Part shown: one piece after another, positions 51,148 to 61,100 of the stretch
How the letters are laid out: each line of letters begins with the position of its first letter
Position numbering within the stretch: the stretch's first letter is position 1
Assembly (NCBI RefSeq): GCF_900116665.1
Contig: NZ_FPBK01000013.1
Coordinates: 57,055 to 121,054, forward strand
Source: Pustulibacterium marinum
Lineage (GTDB): Bacteria > Bacteroidota > Bacteroidia > Flavobacteriales > Flavobacteriaceae
Length of the DNA: 64,000 bases
Direction: 5' to 3'
The notes under the pieces: model-generated
What the model was told of the DNA's origin: nothing
What the model saw: the letters and a program-made list of their open reading frames with translations, nothing else
Databases searched by the model: none
Translations under genes and position numbers: made by a program

Positions 51148-53712
51148 ATGAAAAGTATTGTTCTTGCATGCAGCATCATGCTTTTAAGTATGTGTACTGT
51201 AGTTGCGCAGGAATGTAACGGAAGCTTTGGTGACCCTGTTTTTGATGAAACTTTTGGTAATAATGCCGCAACAGGGAGTGATTTTGCCGGAGCGCTCCCT
51301 TCAGGAACTACCAACTATACCTACGCCACTACCGACACTCAAGATGGCTATTACACCATTACTACCAATCCTAATTTAGCACTTAGCAGCCTTTTTAGTA
51401 CTACTGATCATACCGATGATGAAGAAGGTGAAGGGTATATGTTAGTTGTAAATGCCGATGAAAATAGTACCGGTGAATTTTATAGGACTTCTGTTACAGG
51501 GTTGTGTAATTCATTGGTCTATCAATTTTCAGCATACTTTTTAAATGCATTACCATTGAACGGTGCTTGTAGTGATCCGGTTCCCTGTAATATAAAGTTT
51601 GTTATCGAAGATGAAGATGGAAATGAGTTGGGTAGTGTAGAAACTGGGGATATTGATTCTATAAATTCAATTAATTGGGTGAATTATTCGTTTGAGTTTG
51701 TAATGCCTGACGGAGATGATAGTGTTTCTGTAGTTTTGATAAACAATGCTTTAGGAGGTTGTGGTAATGATTTGGCAATAGACGATATTACCTTTAGAGC
51801 ATGTGGTAGTCTAGCAACTGTATCAACTGATTATGAAGATTTTGATGCTGGTATTTGTCCAAACGAAACAGTAACGTTTACAGCGGATATAGATGAAAGT
51901 GCGTATACAAATCCTGCATATCAATGGCAAATAAGTACCGATGGCGGAGATACTTGGACAGATATTTCGGGAGAAACAAGTACATCGGTTACCATAACAG
52001 GCTTTTCAGAAAATGAATTGGTAAGATATTTAGTTTATGAAGCAGAAAATATAGATAGTCCTAACTGCCAAATTGCTTCTGAGGCTATGGAAGTGGTTAT
52101 TTATGAAACTCCAGCCAATGAGCCCAGTGATTTGGAGGCCTGCGATCAAGAACAAAATGGAACAGCAGTGTTTGATCTTACTTCTGTAGAAACAGTACTT
52201 TTGGGAGGAGCAAATGCTGAAGACTTTACGATTAGTTATCATACTTCAGAATCCAATGCAGAAAACAATACAGCCGCTATTTCAACACCAGAAGCTTATG
52301 AAAATACTTCCGTTGGCGAAACAATCTACGTAAGAGTTTATAATATAGAAAAGGGGTGTTCAAATGTTACCTCGTTTCAGCTATTATTGAATGATTTACC
52401 AGAAGTAAACTCACCTGTAACCTTGCATCAGTGTGATGATGATACCGATGGTATTTCAGAGTTTAATTTGGAAGAAGCATTAGGTTTTATAACTGATGAA
52501 GACTTGGAGTTTACTTTTTATAAGACAGAAGCTGCGGCCTGGAGTGAAGATAGTGCTTTGGATATTCCAAATCCGACCTCTTTTGGAAATTATACCTACA
52601 ACACGGTGTATGTTACTGCCAAAAATGAACTAGGCTGTTTTGCAGTGGCTGAGATTCAGCTTGTAGTTTCGGTATCGCAAATACCTGATAGTTATACCGC
52701 AACATTGGAAGTTTGTGATTCAGATGCTGATGGCGATGCAGATAACGGAGTTGAAACGTTCAATTTAAATTCGGTTACAAATGATATTTTGGCGTTATTT
52801 TCAGATTCAGAAAGTTTAGAAGTTACTTATTATACGAGTGAAGCAGACGCCTTGGCGGAGATGAATGAAGTAGGACCCAGTTTCACAAATACAGATTCAC
52901 CTTATGAAGAATGGCTTTACGTGCGTATAGATAATGCTACCGATAATTCATGTTTTGGATTGAAAAAATGTGTACAATTGCTAGTAAATTCTTTACCAGT
53001 ATTTGAGGTTACCACTCCACAACAAATTTGCCTAAATGATGTGCCCAAAACACTTAGTGTAGAGAATGCTCAAGGAAATTATTCCTATACATGGTATGAT
53101 CCTAGCGGAGCTATAATTAGTACTTCAAGTACTGCGCAAGCCACCGAAGCCGGGAATTTTACGATAGTAGCCTCTACTAGTACTTCCGATAACGCCTGTG
53201 AGCAAGAAGCTACTATTACCTTGACAGCTTCCAATGTTCCAGAGACTGTGGAAATTTCTATTGAAGACGGACATAGAAATAATACAATTACCGTAAATGT
53301 GACGGGTATAGGAAATTATGAATACAGTATAGATGGTGAGAACTACCAGGTTTCTCCTGTGTTTGATGATCTTGATGGAGGTTCTTATACTGTTTACATA
53401 CGTGATAAAAATGGATGTGGTGTGGTGACTGATGAGGTATGTATTATTGCATTTCCGCCATACTTTACTCCCAATGGTGATGGCATAAATGATGTTTGGA
53501 TGCCTCAGAATGCTAATTCAGATTGTGGCCAAGATGCTGTTATTTATATTTTTGATAGATATGGTCAACTATTATCTCAAATTACCACAGGAGAAGGTTG
53601 GGATGGTACATATAAAGGAGAAACATTACCGGCAACAGATTACTGGTTTAAAGTGGCATTGCCAAATAGAAATAATGAAAGTTTTACAGGGCATTTCGCT
53701 ATGAAGAGATGA
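51148..53712 (+). CDS. T9SS type B sorting domain surface protein (gliding motility-associated C-terminal domain)
   Basis: An 854-residue secreted protein. A signal peptide (1-21, ending VVAQ) precedes a jelly-roll-like N-terminal domain (about 25-215: DPVFDETFGN... ending LAIDDITFRACG), an Ig-like domain (about 220-315), then three units of a Cys-Asp motif domain (ACDQEQNGTAVFDLTSVE, QCDDDTDGISEFNLEEAL, CDSDADGDADNGVETFNLNSV), an Ig-like stretch and, from residue 769, the CHU_C gliding-motility-associated domain (FTPNGDGINDVW, IYIFDRYGQLL, WDGTYKGETLPATDYWF). The C-terminal domain directs T9SS type B secretion and surface display. It probably binds a substrate or mediates adhesion. Confidence 0.9.
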   Translation: MKSIVLACSIMLLSMCTVVAQECNGSFGDPVFDETFGNNAATGSDFAGALPSGTTNYTYATTDTQDGYYTITTNPNLALSSLFSTTDHTDDEEGEGYMLVVNADENSTGEFYRTSVTGLCNSLVYQFSAYFLNALPLNGACSDPVPCNIKFVIEDEDGNELGSVETGDIDSINSINWVNYSFEFVMPDGDDSVSVVLINNALGGCGNDLAIDDITFRACGSLATVSTDYEDFDAGICPNETVTFTADIDESAYTNPAYQWQISTDGGDTWTDISGETSTSVTITGFSENELVRYLVYEAENIDSPNCQIASEAMEVVIYETPANEPSDLEACDQEQNGTAVFDLTSVETVLLGGANAEDFTISYHTSESNAENNTAAISTPEAYENTSVGETIYVRVYNIEKGCSNVTSFQLLLNDLPEVNSPVTLHQCDDDTDGISEFNLEEALGFITDEDLEFTFYKTEAAAWSEDSALDIPNPTSFGNYTYNTVYVTAKNELGCFAVAEIQLVVSVSQIPDSYTATLEVCDSDADGDADNGVETFNLNSVTNDILALFSDSESLEVTYYTSEADALAEMNEVGPSFTNTDSPYEEWLYVRIDNATDNSCFGLKKCVQLLVNSLPVFEVTTPQQICLNDVPKTLSVENAQGNYSYTWYDPSGAIISTSSTAQATEAGNFTIVASTSTSDNACEQEATITLTASNVPETVEISIEDGHRNNTITVNVTGIGNYEYSIDGENYQVSPVFDDLDGGSYTVYIRDKNGCGVVTDEVCIIAFPPYFTPNGDGINDVWMPQNANSDCGQDAVIYIFDRYGQLLSQITTGEGWDGTYKGETLPATDYWFKVALPNRNNESFTGHFAMKR

Positions 53713-53790
53713 TAATTCTCATATGAATTTGAAGAGATTGATGATATACTGAATCGAGAATATTTGTACTTTTAGAGAAAAGTTTAAAAC

Positions 53791-54255
53791 ATGGATTGGA
53801 CATTTAAATGTACAGAGAATACACGTATTTTATTCAAAGAAATATTAGATGAATTATCTGTTGACGAAATTAATAAAATTCCGGAAGGGTTTAACAATAA
53901 TATCTTTTGGAATATAGCCCATGCAATGGTAACACAACAGGTTCTAGCCTATAAATTGAGTGGGTTAGAAATACCTATAGGACCAGATTGGGTAGCCGAT
54001 TATGCAAAAGGAACCAAGCCCACAGTTGCTGTAAATGAAGAAGAAATAGAGGTGCTAAAAGAACTACTATTTTCTACGTTAGAACAAGTAAAAACTGATT
54101 ACAAATCAGGGAAATTTAAAGAGTTTACTACCTATACTGTGAGTACCAACAATAGTACACTCACCTCTATAGAGGAAGCTTTAGCATTTAGCAACTACCA
54201 CGAAGGTATGCACTTTGGCTACGTATTGGCTCAAAAGAGAGCTATAAAATCGTAA
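53791..54255 (+). CDS. DinB-family protein
   Basis: A 154-residue four-helix-bundle protein of the DinB/YfiT type: NNIFWNIAHAMVTQQVLAYKLSGL carries the first metal-ligand His (H50-like), and ALAFSNYHEGMHFGYVLAQKRAI the second pair (H-x3-H). DinB proteins are metal-dependent and often act in thiol or stress responses, but the role is unproven. Ends with a 14-base overlap with the convergent DUF3298 gene. Confidence 0.85.
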   Translation: MDWTFKCTENTRILFKEILDELSVDEINKIPEGFNNNIFWNIAHAMVTQQVLAYKLSGLEIPIGPDWVADYAKGTKPTVAVNEEEIEVLKELLFSTLEQVKTDYKSGKFKEFTTYTVSTNNSTLTSIEEALAFSNYHEGMHFGYVLAQKRAIKS

Positions 54256-55003
54256 GGTTATCTTTTACCTTTTCTAACGGAATAGAAATTTCAATGGGAC
54301 CTTCAGAATATGGAGCTACCTCATACGGATTATAAAAAAGAACCAAATTTTTATCTGTAATACCAATATTATTTGGTAGCACAAACTTGTCATTTTCAAA
54401 CCAATATCCGGCATTGCTCAAATTTGTAGTGTCGGATATTTTTTCTTTCTGTCTAAAAAGTTTTTCAGCTTGCTGCGTAAATTTTGAAACATCTTTGAAC
54501 AGCTCAGAGTTTTCTAAGAGTTTTCCGGTTTTGGGATCAATATTCAAATAATTAATGGCAGTGTAACCATGTGCACCACCTGTGTACATATAACTGTCTA
54601 ATTTAATTGATAGTAATTTTTCTGATTGATGATGTACTTGTCCTTTTATATGTGCTTCATAACCTGCTTTGGAATCTGGGAAATCTTTGCGTAATTGTTC
54701 AAACTCCTCATTAAACTGATCAATAGCTTTGTTAACAGATAAATTTTCAGTGTCTTCCTCAGGTGATGAATTGATAATAGCTACAACTCTATGTTCAATA
54801 ACTGCATTTATCTTCTCCGAAGGTACTTTTTCTGAGGTGATTTTTGGATAAGATATCGAAATTTCCGGGCAGTTGATCCCATCACAATCGGCATTGCTTT
54901 CTATCCTCACATCTTTGACCATTGCCTTTTCGGTTTCTTTTTCGTCAGTGGCACAACTTGAAATAATAGCGCTTAAACCAATTGCAAGAAGTATTTTTTT
55001 CAT
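54242..55003 (-). CDS. DUF4163/DUF3298 domain lipoprotein (RsiV-like)
   Basis: A 253-residue lipoprotein (C17 in ISSC). The mature part has a DUF4163-like region (about 40-115) and DUF3298 (about 130-245: YMYTGGAHGYTAINYLNIDPKTGKLLENSELF, YEVAPYSEGPIEISIPLEKVKD). Similar domains form the RsiV lysozyme-sensing anti-sigma factor in Bacillus, but there is no membrane anchor or sigma gene here, so that role is not inferred. Confidence 0.85.
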   Translation of the reverse strand: MKKILLAIGLSAIISSCATDEKETEKAMVKDVRIESNADCDGINCPEISISYPKITSEKVPSEKINAVIEHRVVAIINSSPEEDTENLSVNKAIDQFNEEFEQLRKDFPDSKAGYEAHIKGQVHHQSEKLLSIKLDSYMYTGGAHGYTAINYLNIDPKTGKLLENSELFKDVSKFTQQAEKLFRQKEKISDTTNLSNAGYWFENDKFVLPNNIGITDKNLVLFYNPYEVAPYSEGPIEISIPLEKVKDNLTIL

Positions 55004-55026
55004 AATCTATAATTGTCAGTGTCCTT

Positions 55027-55034
55027 CAAATATA
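55027..55034 (-). promoter_or_regulatory. Putative promoter -7 element (TATATTTG) of the DUF3298 lipoprotein gene
   Basis: Minus-strand TATATTTG fits TAnnTTTG, 23 bases upstream of the ATG at 55003. Confidence 0.55.
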
Positions 55035-55123
55035 ATGGGGATTATTGACATGAACTTTTTCTTTCGTTATTTTTAGTTTGAATTTAACACTACATTCAAA
55101 ATACTATTAAGAATATAAAAAAT

Positions 55124-55154
55124 AAAAAGGCTACCCCATAAAGGTAGCCTTTTT
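55124..55154 (-). terminator. Rho-independent terminator of the giant T9SS protein gene
   Basis: Stem AAAAAGGCTACC / GGTAGCCTTTTT with a 7-base loop and A/T tracts lies 22 bases beyond the giant gene's stop. Confidence 0.9.
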
Positions 55155-55176
55155 GCATATTAGTTGAGGGTCGGAA

Positions 55177-58100
55177 TTACTCTTTAGAAATTTTAATCGT
55201 TTTCATGTATTCACCCACCATTACTTTAATTATATAATTTCCAGAAGCCAATTGTTTCATATCAATGGTATATGTTGTAGACTCTGGAGTAAGGTAAAGT
55301 ACGTTTTGGCCAAGCATATTGTAAACCTCAATTGAATTGATAGGCATATTAGCTTGAAGATTTAGTTTGTGGTATTTCACAGGGTTTGGATAATAAGAAA
55401 ACTCTACATGTTCTGCTCCTTTAATAGCGTTCGTAGCCAAGTCTATTACTTCTATTCCAAATGTGCCGGCTTCACCGGTGTAATCTACCTGAATATAATA
55501 CATTTCTCCTTCTACAAGTGCATTTACATCTGTAAGTTGTATATCAGAGTTGTTTGGAATAGTTACTCCATTGTCTTGATCACAATCTATAGAGGTGGCT
55601 AAGGAAGTCATGTCTGAACAAGATACAGAAGAAGCACTGTATATTGCTATTTGCGTATCTGTTAAAGTTCCTCCAGGTATATCTGTAGTAATTTGAACTT
55701 CTCCACCTTCTGGAGCGATAAAACTAAACCAAACAGATCCATTAGAAGTATTGAAACAAGATGGAACAGGTTCATTTGTTTCTAATGTTGCATCAACCGT
55801 AGTGTACGCATCACCATCTGTAGATCCTATTTGACTACTGTCTAGTACATCTAAGTTAATTGCATTACAAAGATCATCATTTGCTGGTGGAGTAGCACAT
55901 GCATATGTGAATGATCCTAGGTCTACGTTACAATCAGAATCAATTCCGTGGTTTAAGGTAAGCGTTACTGTAGATTCATTTTCAAAAGGACCTACTTGTA
56001 TAGCTCCAATGGCAGTTACATCCCAAGTAGTTGTACCGTCAGTTATGCCTGGAGATCCATTTCCTAAACTAGTAATATCAACATTTACATAGAATTGCTC
56101 ATTCTCACAATCTTCATTGATGTTGGAGAATCCATACGTTGGGGATTCACATATAAACGGACAAGTGTATGTAAAAGATCCTAAATCTATATCACAACTG
56201 CCATCAGTTCCGTGTAATAGTAATAATTCAGCTGAAGATCCACTATCAAAGGGACCTACCTGAAGTACTCCAGTTTCAGTAATATTCCAAGTGTTAAATC
56301 CGTCTGTTATAGAAGAAGTTCCATTTCCTAGGTCTGTTATGTCAACTTCAACATAGAATTGCTCATTATCACAATCTTCGGCAATTGTTGGAGTATCATA
56401 TATGACTGCTTCACATGGAGTAGGACACGTATATGTGAATGATCCTAGATCTATGTCACAACTGTCATCGGAACCATGATTTAAAGTAAGAGAAACATTA
56501 GCACCATCTTCAAATGGACCTATTTGCGTATTCCCTGTTGAGGTGATATTCCAGGTATCTGTGCCATCTGTGATGAATGGAGAACCGTTTCCTAAGTCCG
56601 TAATGTTGATATCAACGTAGAATTGGTCATTATCACAATCTCCATTAACTACAAGAGTATCGTAAGTTGCTGCCTCACATGGAACAGGACACGTGTATGT
56701 ATATGTGCCAACAAAAGAGTCACAAACAGTATCGGTTTCATGAGTTATACTTATATCTACTGTAGAACCGGAAGCAAATGGACCGATGTAATTTTGACCA
56801 TTGTAGACGATATTCCACATATTGGTGCCATCTGTGAAATAAGAGGATCCATCCCCAAAACTTGTGACAGTAATAATAACGTAATATTGATCGTTGTCGC
56901 AATCTGTTGCACCGTCTACCGTACTATATGTAACGGGTACACAAGGAACTGGGCAAGTGTATGTAAAAGAACCAAGGTCTGTGTCACAACTAGTATCAGA
57001 ACCGGTTAAAGTAAGTTCAACTGAAGCGCCGTTTTCAAATGGACCTACTTGCATAGTTCCAGTGGTTGTTACATTCCATGAGTCAACTCCATCTGTAACA
57101 GTAGATGTTCCATCTCCAATATCTGTAACTTCAAGAGTTACGTAGAATTGATCGTTGTCACAGTCTTCATTAATTGTTGCTTCTGAATAACTAGCAGCAT
57201 AGCATGGAACTGGACAAGTATAAGTAAATGAGCCCAAGTCTACATCGCAATCGGTATCCGTACCATGATTTAACATAAGATCTACAGAAGCACTGTCTTC
57301 AAATGGACCTATTTGCATAGCTCCGGTTGCTGTAATATTCCAAGTATCTGTACCATCAGTAATAGATGGTGAACCATTTCCTAAGTCTGTAATGTTGATA
57401 TCAATGTAGAACTGGTCGTTATCACAATCTGCATCAACAATAGGAGTATCATAAGTTGCTGGTGAGCATGCTGTAGGATTAACATTTAGCATGAAATCTT
57501 GTACTACACCCCAATTTCCATTATAACAAGGAGATAATTGTGTTCCTGTAGACGCACTCACAATTCTCATTAAATGATTTCCTGTTGAAACAGTAGAAGG
57601 TATAACGAAAGAAGCTTGTTGTTCATCTGGATTATCATAGCCCGATGTTCCTGAATACAGGAGTTCTGTAGTGTCTAAGGTATAATCATTATTAAAGTCA
57701 ACCCAAATAGCATAATCGTATGGGTAACCAATTTCAAAGGTGATATCAACTGTGGTATTAATGTCTTGTTGAACGTTTACAGCAGAATCAGTGAAATCAG
57801 TATATGTTTCATAAGTTTCTGGTGTAAACTCAGTTGAATTGATGGTTACACTTGTAATGCCGTTACCTTCCAAGGCTTCTGGAATAGCTTCACAATAACA
57901 TTGATCTGCAATGGTTGTGAAGGAATGTTCATCACATCCAGTAGCGGTACCTGCATCGTTATACGGAGTAATAGTTACATAATAAGTAGTGTTTACAGTT
58001 CCTGTAACGCTGTATTCTGTAATATTTCCGAGGTCTAGCTCTAAAATGTCGCTACTTCCCGTAGATGTACCTACTATTAGGTTATACCCACTTGCATTGG

Positions 58101-61100
58101 ATATTGAATCCCAAGAGATGGAAGTTTCATAATTTCCACAAGTTTCATTTAGAGTGATGATTACATTACTAACACAATCAGGAGCACAAATACTGCTGAA
58201 TTCTCCTAAATCGATATCACATAGTCCGTCAATTCCATGTTGAAGCGTTAAAGTACTAGTTTCAGCAATATCAAATGGACCGGCTTGTATGGTTCCGGTA
58301 GCAGAAATATTCCATGTGTTTGATCCATCTGAAATCAATGGAGTTCCATTTCCAAGATCGGTAATATTTAGACTTACATAGTATTGGTCGTTATCACAGT
58401 CATTAACTATAATTGGGGTTTCATAAGATGGAGGAATACACCCTACTTGAACCACTTCAATTCCAAAAGTTTCTGTAGCATCGGCTACATTGTTAACTTG
58501 TACGTAATAGATTTCTCCAGGGGTTAAAGCATTTTCATCTGTTAATTCAAGAGAAACTATATCAGAATTTGTTGCGCAAGCAATTTCTTCTCCTGTCGTT
58601 ATAAGTTGTGTACAAGACGTTGTTCCTCCAGAATAAACTGCTATTTCAACTGAAGAAGCACCATCTGGAATGTATGTATTGATTTCTACTTCACCACTGT
58701 ACGGAGCTGTAAAGCTAAACCATGATGATTCATCTATGGAGCCTGCAAAACAAGATGGAATAGGTTCTAAAGGTTCTTCAACATAAGCCGAGAAATTATA
58801 GGCATCATTACCAATAGTTCCTTCATCAGCAGATGTTATTGGAATTAAGTTGATTGCATTTTCAATCGTAAATTCATTTTCTGCAACAGGAGTATTTACG
58901 GTTACGGTAACATCATCTGTAAGGGTAGCTAAACTTCCATCACATTTGTTGTAACTAATTTGTGCAGTATAGGTAGTGGTTTCTAATGGTGATACAGTAA
59001 TGGAAGCATCTGATCCCAAAGATGTAGAGCCATCAAGCCATTCAAAACTATAATTAGCTGGTCCTGCAGGAACGTATCTCCAATACTCATTTTCTGCGGT
59101 CCATACTTCTGTATTTCTTCCTGGTGGTGCATATCCTATAGTACCATCGGCGTTTTGAAGTCCTGCTAGTGCATACCCATTGTTCCAAGATGTACAAACA
59201 GGCTTGTCAATAATATTTATTTCAATAGCATTGGTTGCCTCGTGTAAAATGATTTGAGAAGTTGTTGTTTCGGTAGAGCAAGAAAATAAACATACATCAT
59301 TGTAATTTATAACAAATGATCTGTTTGGCGATTCTCCTGAAACTAAATATTCTATATCACCGCAATAGGCAGGATTGATATCTTGGAAAACACCAAAAAT
59401 AGCATTTGTTGGTAAGCTAGGACTTGGTAATTGATCACTAAAAGACCATGGGCAGAATGTATTTGCAAGAGATGTGTTAAAGGAGATAACTCCGTTTGCC
59501 CCAATAACTAATTGGTTGTATGTTTCTCCAAAGAAACAGAAATCGAAACCTATGTCTATAATACCAGAATATTGATCATCTACGGTAACTTGAGAAGATG
59601 TTCCTTCTTCTATTTCAGGGTTACAGGCAATACTACTTAATTGATAAGTACTTGTGTCGGTTCCTGAAAAAGTGAAGTTAGCTTCTAGTTCCACTTCAGA
59701 AGTTCCACAATCTACTGTTTGGTCATCGCCTGCTTCTATAGTGTTACATGCAACATCGTAAATTGGCGGGCATTCTTCTTGTGTCATACTACCGCTGTAA
59801 ACAGAGCAGTTTTGATCATCAGCGTTTGCTACAGTAATATTCACGTTGGTGCCGTTATCATAAGGGCCAAATATGTAAACATCTGGTGTAGTTATAGTAA
59901 GTTCATCAGTACCTTGATTATCATTAATAAGTAGGCTTGAAGCAGATCCAAAATCTGTAATATCAACATTGATGACAAACTGTGGAGCTTCTGCACAGTC
60001 ACTAATTACAGAATAAGCCACTGTGGGGCTAACGCAGGTATAACAATTTACAGTAAAGTTAATAGGTGTTACATTGGCACCATCAGAACAACTATTGGTG
60101 CTGTCTGATGTTACGGAAACAAATAACTCTGATCCTGTTGAGATGAAATTAGTACCAGAAAGATCTCCATCAGCACCGGTTCCTTGATATAGGATTGTGG
60201 ACTCATCAGAATCATAAACTGTGATTTGATCATTTTCATCTGCTAAAGATCCTTGATTAAATAAAATATTTAATTGTGTAGCTCCGTCTGATGATGTAAA
60301 GTGATACATGGTGTTGTCATCGTTTTCATAACAATAGTTTACGCTTGTAGGTCCTGCTGAACAAAAAATTGTATATTCTGTTTGAATGAGCGTAGTGAAT
60401 GTGTAAGCGTCTGACCAATCACTATTGAAATCCACATCACAATTAGATCTTACAAAAACTTCATACGTTGTGTTAGCTTGTAACCCTTCAAGAGATATAG
60501 GTAGTGTAGAAACGGCTATGCCTGTATCTGTTTCATCTGGTATTTCTGTTCCAGACTCTTGAATGATATATTCCCAGGTATCTTCTGTATTCACATTTGT
60601 ATCATCCCAGTTAATATTAGCACTGCTACTTGTAATGTTCGAAGCAACTATATTTTCTGGACTGTTGCAGATATCCATACAAGTTTGAACACGTAAAAAA
60701 TCAACTGCTACATCTCCTGAGGAACCTGATGTGTGTGTTTGCTTAAATTGTATATAAACGGTTTCTCCTGCATATTCACTAATATCTAATCCAATAGGAA
60801 TCCAACTATCAACTGAAGTTGTTTGATATTGCCCAGTGTATGTGAATAGGTTTGTAAATGGACCTGTGCTTGAGGTAGCTATTCCTACATCGAAAGTTCC
60901 TATGTTATAACCATATGCAAAATAGTAAAATGAAAGTTCTACTTCTTCAGACGCTTCCGAAAGGTCAATTGCTGGTGAAATAGCAGATTTTGTTGAATAG
61001 TAAGAGCTTGATGATTCAAATAGCATATAATTGGAACCACTATAAGCGGTGTTAGGTCCGGTATAATAGTTTTCACTAGTACCAGGAATTTCCCAAGTAC

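Noticed and set aside
54242..55003. Anti-sigma factor (RsiV) role for the DUF3298 lipoprotein
   Set aside because: There is no N-terminal cytoplasmic sigma-binding domain or transmembrane helix, and no ECF sigma gene nearby.
56623..57145. Open frames of 83-128 codons opposite the giant repeat gene
   Set aside because: They are antisense shadows of the Cys repeats; their own repetition mirrors the 88-codon units and shows no independent start or signal.
55905..57475. Regular 262-base periodicity that might suggest a CRISPR-like or other nucleic acid repeat array
   Set aside because: The units are in frame, 88 codons long, diverge mainly at silent or tolerated positions and contain no short identical repeats with spacers; they are protein repeats.
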